Made by a program: the position numbers and the translations under genes. Of a stretch of DNA of 64,000 nt, positions 1 to 9,592 are shown one piece after another. Within the stretch, counting starts at the first letter, position 1. Every line of letters begins with the position of its first letter. The stretch spans positions 620,001 through 684,000 of the forward strand of contig NZ_CP097478.1 of the NCBI RefSeq assembly GCF_024029915.1, written 5' to 3'. A model generated the notes under the pieces. The model saw only the letters and a list, made by a program, of their open reading frames with translations, made no database searches and was not told the DNA's origin. Origin of the DNA: Fructilactobacillus ixorae (lineage in GTDB: Bacteria > Bacillota > Bacilli > Lactobacillales > Lactobacillaceae).

Positions 1-1
1 A

Positions 2-190
2 AAGCGGGTACACAACTTCCGGCAGCTATTTAACTGGTTATTAATTATTGAATTAGTCGTAGCCCTAATTGCACAGGTAGTTGGGCAGGCAACCCGAACT
101 ACCTTAGGAATTACCTTAGTAGGGGGGAGCTTCATCATTTGGTGGTTAAGCCATCGATTCTTACAACAACAAGTAAAACGGGAGAAATAA
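2..190 (+). CDS. C-terminal end of a membrane protein, probably EcsB-type ABC permease (partial)
   Basis: An open frame enters from the left edge and stops at a TAA just before trmB. The 62 visible residues form two hydrophobic stretches, around NWLLIIELVVALIAQVV and TLGITLVGGSFIIWW, followed by a basic tail ending QVKREK. This looks like the last two membrane segments of a polytopic protein. In lactobacilli and bacilli the ABC exporter genes ecsA-ecsB often lie immediately upstream of trmB, so EcsB is the best guess. That assignment rests on position; the visible sequence alone shows only a membrane protein end. The next gene starts one base after this stop. Confidence 0.55.
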   Translation, partial: KRVHNFRQLFNWLLIIELVVALIAQVVGQATRTTLGITLVGGSFIIWWLSHRFLQQQVKREK

Positions 191-838
191 ATGCGAATTC
201 GAAAAAAGAAGTGGGCGATGCCTTATTTAGAGGATCATCCCGAATATGCAATTTTAAAGCCGGACCAGTACCGGGGAAAGTGGGCGACCCGCTTTTCCCA
301 TTCAGCACCGATTCACGTTGAAATTGGCTCTGGAAAGGGCCAATTTATCATTGGGATGGCTCAAAAGCATCCGGAGTTGAACTTTATCGGAATCGACTTG
401 CAAGATGCCGTCCTGGCCATGGCCGTCCAAAAAGCCGTGGCCGCTCAGTTACCGAATGTACAACTCGTCTTAACTGATGGGGGTGATGTCGATGATTTCT
501 TTACGAAGGGTGAAGTGGATAAACTCTATCTCAATTTTTCCGATCCATGGCCAAAGAAACGGCATACCAAACGCCGGTTAACCTCGCCGCGCTTTTTAGC
601 TAGTTACCAACAGGTGCTTCCGGACCAGGCAGAATTGGAATTCAAGACCGATAATCGTGGTCTATTTGAATATTCCTTGGTTAGTTTAAATAACTTTGGG
701 ATGCAATTTGAAACGGTTAATTTAGATTTGCATCACAGTGGTCCAGCGATTGTGCAGGAGAACGTGGAGACGGAGTATGAACAAAAGTTCAAAGAAAAAG
801 GCCCCATCTATAAGCTGGTGGCCCGATTCGGTGCTTAA
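191..838 (+). CDS. trmB: tRNA (guanine-N7-)-methyltransferase TrmB
   Basis: TrmB transfers a methyl group from S-adenosylmethionine to N7 of guanosine 46 in the variable loop of tRNAs, in the cytoplasm. The 215-residue length is normal. The SAM-binding glycine-rich loop EIGSGKGQF is at residues 44-52, the acidic GIDL strand end at 67-70, and the family signature SDPWPKKRH at 117-125. The C-terminal TEYEQKF motif is also present. The ATG follows the stop of the upstream membrane protein by one base, so the two are probably cotranscribed. Its stop codon shares the TTAA bases with the stop of the convergent gene downstream. Confidence 0.97.
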   Translation: MRIRKKKWAMPYLEDHPEYAILKPDQYRGKWATRFSHSAPIHVEIGSGKGQFIIGMAQKHPELNFIGIDLQDAVLAMAVQKAVAAQLPNVQLVLTDGGDVDDFFTKGEVDKLYLNFSDPWPKKRHTKRRLTSPRFLASYQQVLPDQAELEFKTDNRGLFEYSLVSLNNFGMQFETVNLDLHHSGPAIVQENVETEYEQKFKEKGPIYKLVARFGA

Positions 839-1155
839 TCTAGTTGATCTGATAGTGGTTTGATCCGGTACAGTTCTTGTTCGTCAGGGTTGTAAAGAAA
901 GGAATATGATTCCTTTAGTCCCGTGTCTGGATTAGTAAAGCTAACCCCACATTCATATTCCAAGCCCGCGTGGTTTTCAAAGTCAATCCAGTAACCACTG
1001 AAGTCTTGATTGCCGAATTCTTCGGCAATGGCTTCGGTTAAACCATCCTGAATGGCCATGTGCTGGGCTTGCTTGCGTTTTTTAGTGAAAACGTACGCAA
1101 TGGTTCCTGCTAGTGAAAGCAGGGTGGTGGGAACAAGGTATTTATGCTTAGCCAT
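835..1155 (-). CDS. Small membrane-anchored hypothetical protein
   Basis: A 106-residue protein with an N-terminal hydrophobic segment (about residues 6-22, LVPTTLLSLAGTIAYVF) followed by KKRK, which predicts one membrane anchor with an inward basic stretch. The remainder is a soluble, acidic domain with several aromatic residues (SGYWIDFENH, ESYSFLYNPDEQELYRI). This layout resembles small PepSY-like or YtzH-like proteins of lactobacilli, but I recognise no specific family. A good AAGGA ribosome site precedes the ATG on the minus strand. It converges on trmB and overlaps it by 4 bp, leaving no room for a terminator. Function unknown. Confidence 0.75.
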   Translation of the reverse strand: MAKHKYLVPTTLLSLAGTIAYVFTKKRKQAQHMAIQDGLTEAIAEEFGNQDFSGYWIDFENHAGLEYECGVSFTNPDTGLKESYSFLYNPDEQELYRIKPLSDQLD

Positions 1156-1219
1156 GGTTAAAAATCCTTTCTTTTGCTTTTATCCCCCCAATTATATAAC
1201 ATTTTAAATGCACGTGGGT

Positions 1220-1225
1220 TATAAT
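1220..1225 (+). promoter_or_regulatory. Probable -10 element upstream of ytpP
   Basis: A perfect TATAAT lies 24 bases before the ytpP start codon, in the short divergent region between the small anchored protein and ytpP. No convincing -35 box is seen at 16-18 bases upstream, so this is a modest call. Confidence 0.45.
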
Positions 1226-1248
1226 AAATTAAATAGGAGTGGTTATAA

Positions 1249-1575
1249 ATGGAAGAATTACCAGTTATGAATCAAGCACAATTACAAGCACAAGTGAGTG
1301 ATGGAAAGTACATTTTGTTTTTCACCGCGGATTGGTGTCCCGACTGTAATTTCATCAAGCCAGCAATGCCAGCCATCGAGAGTGAATTTCCAGAATACAC
1401 GTTCATTAAGGTTGATCGCGATGACAACATTGACCTTTGCAAAGAACTTGATGTATTTGGCATCCCGAGTTTTATTGCTTACGATCACGGTAAAGAAACC
1501 GGTCGGTTAGTGAATAAAGCTCGCAAAACCCAAACTGAAGTGGAAGATTTCATTAAGGGTTTACCAACAGACTAA
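1249..1575 (+). CDS. ytpP: Thioredoxin-like protein YtpP
   Basis: A 108-residue single-domain thioredoxin-fold protein. The redox motif is W29-C30-P31-D32-C33, a CPDC variant rather than the CGPC of canonical thioredoxin, and the conserved cis-proline is P73 (FGIPSFI). It should catalyse cytoplasmic dithiol-disulfide exchange; the real partner is not known. Position immediately before ytpR and sftA matches the ytpP-ytpR-ytpS(sftA)-murC order of Bacillus. An AGGAG site precedes the ATG. An in-frame second ATG six codons later is less well placed relative to it. Confidence 0.9.
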   Translation: MEELPVMNQAQLQAQVSDGKYILFFTADWCPDCNFIKPAMPAIESEFPEYTFIKVDRDDNIDLCKELDVFGIPSFIAYDHGKETGRLVNKARKTQTEVEDFIKGLPTD

Positions 1576-1592
1576 ACAGGAGTAATGAAGAG

Positions 1593-2228
1593 ATGATTGT
1601 AAGTTATAATCCGTGCCAAATTGGGGATGTGTTGGTGGTTGTCTTGGGACCAGACCAGGGATCGCAACAGGTTACCCAACGGGATCAAATCGTTGAAATT
1701 AAAGATCAAACGGGAGCGGTCATTGGATACAATTTCTTTGCTGCCCACGACCGGTTGCCAGAACTAGACCAACAGGTGGGGCAAGTGCATCTAACGGCGA
1801 GTCAGATTGAACAGTTAAACGTTCAATTAGAGGCAGCTGGCTTTGACCAAAAACTGCCGACCAGTGAACCGGCCAAGTTTGTAGTGGGTTATGTGAAGGA
1901 AACCCGGGAACATCCTAAATCATCCCATTTACAGATCACCACAACGGAAGTTGAGAATGGTCGGACGTTACAAATTGTCAGTGGCTCGCCTAACATGGAG
2001 GCGGGCATTAAAGTGGTAGTTGCAAAAGTGGGAGCCATGATGCCGAATGGCTTGATAATTTGGCCTAGTACCCTCAAAGAAGTTGAAAGTGACGGAATGA
2101 TTTGTTCCGGCCGGGAGCTTCAGATTCCCAATGCACCTGACAAACCGGGTGCGTTGATTTTACCGGATGACTACCAAGTGGGAACTCCGTTTGATTTTAA
2201 AAAAGCGCAGACCCTTTTTAGCGAATAG
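1593..2228 (+). CDS. ytpR: YtpR-type tRNA-binding domain protein
   Basis: A 211-residue protein with an N-terminal domain of about 90 residues and a C-terminal EMAP/Arc1p-like OB-fold tRNA-binding domain (about 90-200). That domain shows the hallmarks HPKSSHLQ, QIVSGSPNME and a KVGAMMPNGL-like strand, related to the N-terminal domain of PheT. The family is widespread in Firmicutes and its exact function is not established; RNA binding is inferred from the fold. It starts 17 bases after ytpP and precedes sftA, as in Bacillus. Start ATG has a weak AGAG ribosome site. Confidence 0.88.
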   Translation: MIVSYNPCQIGDVLVVVLGPDQGSQQVTQRDQIVEIKDQTGAVIGYNFFAAHDRLPELDQQVGQVHLTASQIEQLNVQLEAAGFDQKLPTSEPAKFVVGYVKETREHPKSSHLQITTTEVENGRTLQIVSGSPNMEAGIKVVVAKVGAMMPNGLIIWPSTLKEVESDGMICSGRELQIPNAPDKPGALILPDDYQVGTPFDFKKAQTLFSE

Positions 2229-2276
2229 CAATATTCGTTTTTTTGTGGTTTAAATTAAAGATTAAGGTGAATGTAA

Positions 2277-4583
2277 ATGAACCATTACGATGGTCCAGCT
2301 TTTTTTCGCAAGTACTTTGCTGGCCAACCAACAACTTCATTTCAAGCAACGGCTGCTTCAAACTCTAATTCTGAGCGCTCTAAGGATGAGAAAATGGCTT
2401 CCTTGCAGGAACAACGACAAAATTTCTCCCCGAAGGTGACCCAGCCGGAAGTGCCAGCCGCGAGTTTGGTTCAAAAAACCCGGGCGTTTCAACCCCAGGT
2501 CACCGCGGACCGGACGCCGTTTTATCAACGGCGGGCTCCGGAATTTAGCCCTGCTTATGATCGGGCACTAGCGGCCTTGACGCTTCCGGCAGCTGCTTTA
2601 ATTGTCATGGCTTCAGATGACCCTGAAGCCGAACCGGGCGAGGCCACAACTTCCAGTGAGCTGATCACAACGGTTGCGGCAGATGAGGCAGGGACAGCTT
2701 CGGAATCAGAGGCAACTGACACTGCGCTAGCTCCGGGTGATGAACCAATAGAAGCTGCCGTCCCACAAAATGAAAACGAAAATGAAAACAGTGTGGATAA
2801 CTCGGAAACAAAGGCCACTGAACCTAGTCAGCAACACGGTTTAGGCCATTCTCTGACTGACATTATGCAGGCGGAACAAGGTCAAGCTGCCCACCTGAGT
2901 TTTTTCGACCAGCCCCCAGCAAAGGTCGCGGAATCGCAACCTGAACCCCCGGATACGACTGAAGTTACGACGTCGGCTTCGCCCCTTGAGGCGCAGTCCC
3001 AAGCTCCAGAAGCGTCAGCAACTGAACCGGGTGATCACCAGGATGGGAATGCTGAGCAGATTGAAGCAAAAGCATCGTCGCTCTCAGCATCAACGAAGGC
3101 CGCTTTATCAGGCGCCAATAGTGACCAAGTAGAGCAGGTTGCTCAGGAGACGGTTGCGACAACGGCTGGCTATCATTTTCCAGCCCTTAATCTTTTAAAC
3201 CCACCGGTTCAGTTTGATGAAGCTGATTTAGATACGTGGATTGCCGATCAGGCGGAGAAGCTTGATGATACATTGCAAGCCTTTCATGTGGATGGTCACG
3301 TGGTGGACTGGACCAATGGACCAACTGTGACTCAGTTTCAGGTGAAGCTGGCCCTGGGGGTTAAGGTTAGTAAGGTGACGAACCTTAATGATGATTTGAA
3401 ATTGGCGTTAGCTGCGAAGGACATTCGGATTGAAGCGCCGATTCCAGGACGATCGACGGTTGGAATCGAAATTCCAAACCCTAAGCCGCATCCAGTGGTG
3501 CTGCAAGAAATTTTGCAAGGTCAGGCCTTTCAAGCTGATCCTGCTCACACTTCGATTGCGATGGGCATGGACATCGAAGGTCAGGCGGTTACGGCCGATC
3601 TGAAACGGATGCCCCATGCGCTCATCGCCGGGGCAACCGGATCGGGGAAAAGTGTGTTTATCAATAGCTTATTGTTATCGTTGCTTTACCACGCCACCCC
3701 GAAAGATCTACGAATGATTTTAATTGATCCGAAGGCCGTGGAATTGGCACCGTACAATGAAATTCCGCATCTATTAGCACCGGTGATTTCTAAACCGCAG
3801 GAAGCCGCCGCCGCCTTAAAATGGGTTACGGAAACAATGGATCAACGGTATGAGCGCCTCACGGCGGCCGGGGTCCGTAACATTGAACAGTATAATCAAC
3901 GCGCCCAAGCGACGGGACACGGTGCCGATCAGTTGCCGTACATTTTAGTGGTAATTGACGAATTAGCGGATCTGATGATGGTTGCTGCTAACGAAGTTCA
4001 AGATTACATCGTCCGGATTACGCAAAAAGCGCGGGCAGCGGGAATTCATTTAGTGGTCGCGACCCAACGACCAAGTGTTGACATTGTGACCGGAACCATT
4101 AAAAATAACATTCCCACCCGGGTGGCCTTCATGGTCTCTAGTCAAGTTGATTCTCGAACCATTATTGATCAAGCTGGCGCCGAGCGCTTGTTAGGGAAGG
4201 GTGATATGTTGTATCTTGGTAATGGTGCCAATAAGCCCGAACGATTGCAAGGTGCGTTCGTTACGAACGAGGAAGTTGAAAAAGTTACCAATTTCGTCCG
4301 CACCCAGGGCGCTGCGAACTATGAATTCCAGCCGGCCAGCCTGTTAAAAAGTGCTGATCAAGTTGCCACTCACGATGAACTTTGGACCCAAGTTCTTGCT
4401 TACATTGCGGGAGAAGAAAGTGTGTCAACTTCGAAACTGCAACGGGTCTTTTCGGTTGGTTATAATCGGGCCGCCAGCATCATTGATGACTTAGAGCGCA
4501 ATCATTTCATCGCTGGGCAACATGGTTCTAAGCCACGGGAAGTTTATTTGACGAAGGACCAGTATGCCCAACTAAATGTATAA
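2277..4583 (+). CDS. sftA: DNA translocase of the FtsK/SpoIIIE family, SftA type
   Basis: A 768-residue ATP-driven double-stranded DNA translocase expected to clear chromosomal DNA from the closing division septum. The motor has Walker A GATGSGKS at 452-459 and Walker B ending in DELADL at 561-566, with the RecA-like core from about 400 to 680. A winged-helix gamma domain, which reads orienting sequences in this family, spans about 700-765. There is no N-terminal bundle of membrane helices, which matches SftA (YtpS) rather than SpoIIIE/FtsK. Residues about 115-300 are a low-complexity acidic, Ala/Glu/Thr/Gln-rich linker including an NENENEN run. Gene order ytpP-ytpR-sftA-murC supports the name. 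Confidence 0.93.
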   Translation: MNHYDGPAFFRKYFAGQPTTSFQATAASNSNSERSKDEKMASLQEQRQNFSPKVTQPEVPAASLVQKTRAFQPQVTADRTPFYQRRAPEFSPAYDRALAALTLPAAALIVMASDDPEAEPGEATTSSELITTVAADEAGTASESEATDTALAPGDEPIEAAVPQNENENENSVDNSETKATEPSQQHGLGHSLTDIMQAEQGQAAHLSFFDQPPAKVAESQPEPPDTTEVTTSASPLEAQSQAPEASATEPGDHQDGNAEQIEAKASSLSASTKAALSGANSDQVEQVAQETVATTAGYHFPALNLLNPPVQFDEADLDTWIADQAEKLDDTLQAFHVDGHVVDWTNGPTVTQFQVKLALGVKVSKVTNLNDDLKLALAAKDIRIEAPIPGRSTVGIEIPNPKPHPVVLQEILQGQAFQADPAHTSIAMGMDIEGQAVTADLKRMPHALIAGATGSGKSVFINSLLLSLLYHATPKDLRMILIDPKAVELAPYNEIPHLLAPVISKPQEAAAALKWVTETMDQRYERLTAAGVRNIEQYNQRAQATGHGADQLPYILVVIDELADLMMVAANEVQDYIVRITQKARAAGIHLVVATQRPSVDIVTGTIKNNIPTRVAFMVSSQVDSRTIIDQAGAERLLGKGDMLYLGNGANKPERLQGAFVTNEEVEKVTNFVRTQGAANYEFQPASLLKSADQVATHDELWTQVLAYIAGEESVSTSKLQRVFSVGYNRAASIIDDLERNHFIAGQHGSKPREVYLTKDQYAQLNV

Positions 4584-4617
4584 GCAGACCACAGAGAAGG
4601 GAATCAAATTAAAAATT

Positions 4618-5961
4618 ATGACAGAGCCAAAGTTAACGAAAGCAACTACCTATTACTTTGTTGGGATTAAAGGAACCGGAATGAGTGCCATGGCACTGGT
4701 CGTGAAGGACATGGGCTATCGGGTGGAAGGTTCAGACATTGATAAATATACCTTTACGCAGAAAGGGTTAGAAGATGCTGGCATCCCGGTACATTCGTTT
4801 GATCCGGACAACATCCAACCGGGCATGACCTTGATTGTCGGGAATGCGTTTAAAGACGATCAGCCGGAGGTAGTGAAAGCACGAAAACTCGGCCTGCCAA
4901 TTTATCGCTATCCGGAATTCTTAGGGGAATTAATCAAGGGATATACGAGTATTGCGGTCTGTGGGGCGCACGGAAAAACCAGTACCACCGGACTCCTAGC
5001 TCACGTTTTGAGTGGAATTGCCCCGACGGATTACCTGGTGGGAGATGGAACTGGGAATGCAGTTCCAGATGCCCGGTTCTTCGTATATGAAGCTGATGAA
5101 TACCGGCGCCACTTTATGCCAACCTATCCTGACTATGCGATTATGACGAACATCGACTTTGATCATCCCGATTACTATACGGGGATTGATGACGTGTTTG
5201 ATGCCTTTCAAACCTTTGCGACTCATGTGCAAAAGGGGATTTTTGCGTGGGGGGATGATCCTTACCTGCGCAAGTTAAAGGTGAATGTTCCGATTTATTA
5301 CTACGGAACCGGGACAGATGATGACTTTCAAGCGGTTGATGTGAAGCGTACCACGACGGGATCAACTTTCAACGTGGTTTTCCGGGGCAAGGATCTTGGT
5401 CGGTTTGAAGTGCCGTTATTTGGAGAACACAACGTTTTGAATGCGTTAGCAGTGATTGCCGTTTCCTACTTTGAAGAGGTTGACTTAGCGGAAATTCGTC
5501 GGGAGTTGTTAACCTTCAAGGGAGTAAAACGTCGGTTTGCCCAAGTTAAGGTGAACGATATGATCATCATTGATGACTACGCGCACCACCCGTCAGAGAT
5601 TAAGGCCACCTTAGATGCCGCCCGTCAGGAATATCCCAACAAGCAGATTGTGGTGGTTTTTCAACCGCACACCTTTAGTCGCACGATTGCCTATTTAGAT
5701 GATTTTGCAGAAACGCTCGGCAAAGCCGATAAGGTCTATGTAACTAAAATCTACGGATCCCCCCGGGAAAAATCGGGAGACGTGTCTAGCCAAGATTTAG
5801 TGGATAAGATTCCGAATAGTGAGCTTATTACCGAAGATAACATGTCACCGTTGTTAAACTTCCATGATGACGTAGTTATTTTTATGGGAGCGGGTGATAT
5901 TCAAAAATACGAACGGACCTATGAAGATTTGCTGAGTCATTTGAGCAAAAAAGTTAATTAA
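4618..5961 (+). CDS. murC: UDP-N-acetylmuramate--L-alanine ligase
   Basis: MurC adds L-alanine to UDP-N-acetylmuramic acid using ATP, the first peptide step of peptidoglycan precursor synthesis. The 447-residue length is typical. The N-terminal Rossmann motif [12 protein letters not shown], the ATP-binding CGAHGKTST around 115-123, and the Mur-ligase motifs EADEYRR and [11 protein letters not shown] are all visible. The frame remains open 14 codons upstream to 4576, overlapping sftA, but alignment to the family and the GAGAAGGGA site favour the ATG at 4618, although the spacing is long. A strong terminator follows directly after the stop. Confidence 0.96.
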   Translation: MTEPKLTKATTYYFVGIKGTGMSAMALVVKDMGYRVEGSDIDKYTFTQKGLEDAGIPVHSFDPDNIQPGMTLIVGNAFKDDQPEVVKARKLGLPIYRYPEFLGELIKGYTSIAVCGAHGKTSTTGLLAHVLSGIAPTDYLVGDGTGNAVPDARFFVYEADEYRRHFMPTYPDYAIMTNIDFDHPDYYTGIDDVFDAFQTFATHVQKGIFAWGDDPYLRKLKVNVPIYYYGTGTDDDFQAVDVKRTTTGSTFNVVFRGKDLGRFEVPLFGEHNVLNALAVIAVSYFEEVDLAEIRRELLTFKGVKRRFAQVKVNDMIIIDDYAHHPSEIKATLDAARQEYPNKQIVVVFQPHTFSRTIAYLDDFAETLGKADKVYVTKIYGSPREKSGDVSSQDLVDKIPNSELITEDNMSPLLNFHDDVVIFMGAGDIQKYERTYEDLLSHLSKKVN

Positions 5962-5962
5962 C

Positions 5963-5993
5963 AAAAAGCATGACGGGTAGTCATGCTTTTTTT
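5963..5993 (+). terminator. Rho-independent terminator after murC
   Basis: An 11-bp perfect stem, AAAAGCATGAC paired with GTCATGCTTTT, with a 5-base loop and a run of T. It separates the sftA-murC unit from polA. Confidence 0.92.
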
Positions 5994-6042
5994 CACATAA
6001 TTAATCAGGTAAAATGAAACTAAAGTAACGGAGGCAGTTGGA

Positions 6043-8730
6043 ATGGCGGCACAAAAAATATTATTAATTGACGGTAATTCATTATTTTACAAGGCATTTT
6101 TCGCTTTGTACCAGTCTTTAGATCGTTTTACCAATGAGGCCGGCTTACACACGAATGCCCTGTACGGGTTTAATCGAATGCTGAATGATATGTTAGCCCA
6201 GGGGCAACCGGATGCGGTCCTGGCAGCGTTTGATGCGGGAGAAACGACCTTTCGAACGAACATGTACCACGGTTATAAAAGTGGTCGGGATAGGATGCCC
6301 GAGGAGTTGCGTGAACAGTTTCCGTATGTGATGGAGCTCTTGCAAAAGCGGGGGATTAAAACCTATGAACTGGCGGACTATGAAGCTGATGACATCATTG
6401 GCACTACGGCGCGGCAAGCAGAACAGGCCGGGTACAAAGTTACAGTTGTTACCGGCGATCGTGATTTAACCCAACTATGTTCGCCACAAACCACGGTGAA
6501 GGTTTCTAAAAAAGGGGTCAGTGACATTGAGGCCTTTACCCCGACCTACGTGGAAGAAACTATGGGGATTACCCCGGAGCAAATCGTGGACGTGAAGGGG
6601 TTGCAAGGGGACACTTCCGATAACTATCCCGGAGTAGAAAAAGTGGGACCGAAGACGGCGTTGAAGCTCGTGCATCAGTTTGGAACCATTGAAAATCTTT
6701 ATCAACACATTGATGAGGTGTCCGGGAAAAAACTCAAGGAACATCTGGTAAATGACCGGGAGCAAGCGTTTTTATCCAAGCAACTAGCCACTATCAAACG
6801 AGATGCCCCGCTTACGGTTGGCTTGGGGGACATGAAGTACCGTGGGGACCAAGAGCCGGACTTACAGGAACTGTATCAAAAGCTTAATTTCCGTTCCTTT
6901 CTTACGGATTCGGATTCAGAAGCAACCGCCGCTTCGGAACTACCAGAGGTGCAGTACACGGTGTTAACCGCTGAGAACGCTGCGGAGTTAGATCAACTAA
7001 CTACGGAAGTGGTCGTCAACGTGGAAATGTTGACCCCTAATTATCACGTGGCCGACCAGGTTGGTTTGGTAATTGGCACGCCAAAGCACTGGTACGTTAC
7101 CAAAGATGTTGCTCTCCTGCAGAATCCACACGTGCAAGGGTTGTTAGAAAATCCAGCAATCAAAAAAGATGTTTTCGATAATAAAGCCCAACGAGTGGCC
7201 TTGCACCGGGATGGGATTGCCTTGCAAGCCGTTGATTTTGACATGTTGCTAGTTTCATATTTACTAAACACGCTTAACAACGCCGATGATGTTGGCGAAG
7301 TTGCGCGGCAACACCACTATAACGGGGTGCTGCCCGATCAGGATGTCTACGGGAAAGGGAAAAGCATTAAGTTGCCCGCTGATGATGAATTTTATCGGCA
7401 TCTCACCCGCAAGGCCCTCGCCATTAGTCGACTGAAGCAGCAAATGTTAGCCGATTTAGATGCGCACCAGCAAGCTGCACTTTACCGGGAAATGGAATTG
7501 CCCTTGTCGCAGGTCCTCGGTCAAATGGAGATTACTGGCATTAAGGTTGACCGCGACCGGTTAGAAGCTTTAAAAAGTAAGTTTATTGAACGAGTAGCTG
7601 AACTAGAACAGGGGATTTATCAGGATGCCGGGACCGAGTTTAACGTGGGTTCTCCAAAACAACTCGGAGAGGTGCTGTTTGAAAAGTTACAGCTTCCGGT
7701 GATTAAAAAGACCAAAACTGGTTATTCAACTTCCGTTGATGTCTTGGAGAAATTAGCTCCAGACCATCCGATTATTGCTAAAATTTTAGCGTACCGCCAG
7801 TTGACCAAGCTAATTTCAACCTACATCGATGGAATCGAAAGTGACATCCAACCTGATCAAAAGGTGCATACCCGGTACTTACAGACTCTGACTCAGACCG
7901 GACGGTTATCGTCGGTTGACCCGAATCTGCAAAACATTCCGGTGCGAACGGAGGAGGGGCGCAAGATTCGTGAAGCCTTTGTTCCATCCGAGCCAGATTG
8001 GGTTTTATTCTCCTCGGATTACTCCCAGATTGAACTGCGGGTGTTAGCGGCCATTTCGGGTGATCCGAACATGAAAGCGGCCTTTGCCAACGACGAGGAT
8101 ATTCATGCGGTTACTGCCCGGCGGATTTTTGAATTAGATCCGGATGCGGATGTTGACGCCAATTTACGACGTCAGGCCAAAGCAGTTAACTTTGGGATTG
8201 TCTATGGGATTAGTTCCTACGGTTTATCGCAAAATACGGGTATTTCTAATCAAGAAGCCAAGCGCTTCATTGAGAAGTACTTTCATGAATACCCTGGGGT
8301 AAAGCAGTATATGGATGAAAGCGTCGCCTTTGCGAAGGACCACGGGTACGTGGAAACGATTGCGAAACGGCGCCGGTATATTCCAGAAATCAAATCCCGG
8401 AGTTTCCAACGGCGCCAATTTGCCGAACGGATTGCGATGAATTCTCCCATTCAAGGGAGTGCAGCGGATATTATTAAGGCGGCCATGATTAAGATGAACC
8501 AGGTGCTGGCTGACCGGGGCCTGCAAGCCCGCATGCTGTTACAGATCCATGATGAACTAATTTTTGAAGCTCCCGTTTTTGAACTAGAAACCTTAGAGAC
8601 GGTGGTGCCCAAGGTCATGGATTCGATTGTCCAAACGGATTCTTTGTTACAAGCGGCCGCCGTTAACTTCGATGTGCCGTTAAAAGTTGAAAGCCGCTAT
8701 GGCAATAATTGGTATAATATCAAAAAATAA
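6043..8730 (+). CDS. polA: DNA polymerase I
   Basis: An 895-residue repair polymerase that removes RNA primers with its 5'-nuclease and fills gaps. The 5'-nuclease domain spans about 1-290 (LLIDGNSLFYKAF at the start, TGDRDLTQL, GDTSDNYPGV). The polymerase domain spans about 490-895, with motif A DYSQIELR at 659-666, the RRQAKAVNFGIVYGIS helix, and motif C HDEL around 836-839. The middle 3'-5' exonuclease domain is degenerate: the first DxE motif reads NVE and the third motif is absent, so proofreading is predicted to be lost, as is common in this group. RBS GGAGG precedes the ATG. Confidence 0.97.
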   Translation: MAAQKILLIDGNSLFYKAFFALYQSLDRFTNEAGLHTNALYGFNRMLNDMLAQGQPDAVLAAFDAGETTFRTNMYHGYKSGRDRMPEELREQFPYVMELLQKRGIKTYELADYEADDIIGTTARQAEQAGYKVTVVTGDRDLTQLCSPQTTVKVSKKGVSDIEAFTPTYVEETMGITPEQIVDVKGLQGDTSDNYPGVEKVGPKTALKLVHQFGTIENLYQHIDEVSGKKLKEHLVNDREQAFLSKQLATIKRDAPLTVGLGDMKYRGDQEPDLQELYQKLNFRSFLTDSDSEATAASELPEVQYTVLTAENAAELDQLTTEVVVNVEMLTPNYHVADQVGLVIGTPKHWYVTKDVALLQNPHVQGLLENPAIKKDVFDNKAQRVALHRDGIALQAVDFDMLLVSYLLNTLNNADDVGEVARQHHYNGVLPDQDVYGKGKSIKLPADDEFYRHLTRKALAISRLKQQMLADLDAHQQAALYREMELPLSQVLGQMEITGIKVDRDRLEALKSKFIERVAELEQGIYQDAGTEFNVGSPKQLGEVLFEKLQLPVIKKTKTGYSTSVDVLEKLAPDHPIIAKILAYRQLTKLISTYIDGIESDIQPDQKVHTRYLQTLTQTGRLSSVDPNLQNIPVRTEEGRKIREAFVPSEPDWVLFSSDYSQIELRVLAAISGDPNMKAAFANDEDIHAVTARRIFELDPDADVDANLRRQAKAVNFGIVYGISSYGLSQNTGISNQEAKRFIEKYFHEYPGVKQYMDESVAFAKDHGYVETIAKRRRYIPEIKSRSFQRRQFAERIAMNSPIQGSAADIIKAAMIKMNQVLADRGLQARMLLQIHDELIFEAPVFELETLETVVPKVMDSIVQTDSLLQAAAVNFDVPLKVESRYGNNWYNIKK

Positions 8731-8749
8731 AAAATAAGTAGGTGGAATG

Positions 8750-9592
8750 ATGCCAGAATTACCAGAAGTAGAAACCGTCCGCCAGGGTCTCACTAAATTA
8801 GTGGGTGGCGCGAAGATTGATTCCGTAGAAGTGCTCTATCCCAAGATGATAAACATGCCCGCAGATGAGTTTGCGAGCCAACTGGCAGGACAAACCATTG
8901 AGCGCATTGACCGGCGGGGCAAGTACCTGTTGTTTCGCTTAACCAATGATTTAACCCTTGTATCGCATTTGCGGATGGAAGGAAAGTACGAGGTCGAACC
9001 AGCTGGTTCCACCCGGCCGAAGCATACGAACGTGGTCTTTCATTTAGATGACGGCCGGGAACTCTGGTACAAAGATACCCGGATGTTTGGGAAAATGGCG
9101 CTGGTTGCCAACGACGCAGTAATGGAGCTGTCGGGTCTCAATAAAATTGGTCCGGAACCAACGGCTGATGATCTCAGTTTTACGTACCTTAAAGAACGGT
9201 TGCACAAGTCCCATCGCAAACTTAAGGCCTTTTTACTCGACCAATCACAGGTGGCTGGCTTGGGTAACATTTACTGTGATGAAGTGCTGTGGATGTCCAA
9301 GCTTCATCCCGAACAACCCACGAACTACGTTAGCGATGCAGAAATTGAAAAGCTCCGCGACAACATCATCACGGAGATTGCAGCGGCAATCAAAGGTCAT
9401 GGAACCACGGTGCATTCGTATTCGAACGCCTTTGGGGAAGCTGGTCAGTTTCAAAACCAACTGCAAGCTTATGGGCGCAAGGGCGAGCCTTGTCGTCGGT
9501 GTAAAACGTTGATGGAGAAGATTAAGGTTGCCCAACGGGGAACGACTTTCTGTCCTAAGTGCCAAGTGGTTCATGGTGATTTAAGTGACTAA
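8750..9592 (+). CDS. mutM: Formamidopyrimidine-DNA glycosylase
   Basis: Fpg/MutM excises 8-oxoguanine and ring-opened purines from DNA and cleaves the abasic site. I chose the second of two adjacent ATG codons because the mature protein must begin with the catalytic proline of PELPEVE. Proline 2, glutamate 3 and Lys58 (RRGKYLLF) are present, as is the C-terminal zinc finger with cysteines about 248, 251, 268 and 271 (CRRC...CPKC). Length 280 residues is normal. It follows polA by 19 bases and overlaps coaE, so the repair genes are cotranscribed. Confidence 0.96.
   Translation: MPELPEVETVRQGLTKLVGGAKIDSVEVLYPKMINMPADEFASQLAGQTIERIDRRGKYLLFRLTNDLTLVSHLRMEGKYEVEPAGSTRPKHTNVVFHLDDGRELWYKDTRMFGKMALVANDAVMELSGLNKIGPEPTADDLSFTYLKERLHKSHRKLKAFLLDQSQVAGLGNIYCDEVLWMSKLHPEQPTNYVSDAEIEKLRDNIITEIAAAIKGHGTTVHSYSNAFGEAGQFQNQLQAYGRKGEPCRRCKTLMEKIKVAQRGTTFCPKCQVVHGDLSD

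Noticed and set aside
139..321. 60-codon frame overlapping the start of trmB
   Set aside because: It covers the end of the EcsB-like gene and the start of trmB in another frame, with no ribosome site or family features.
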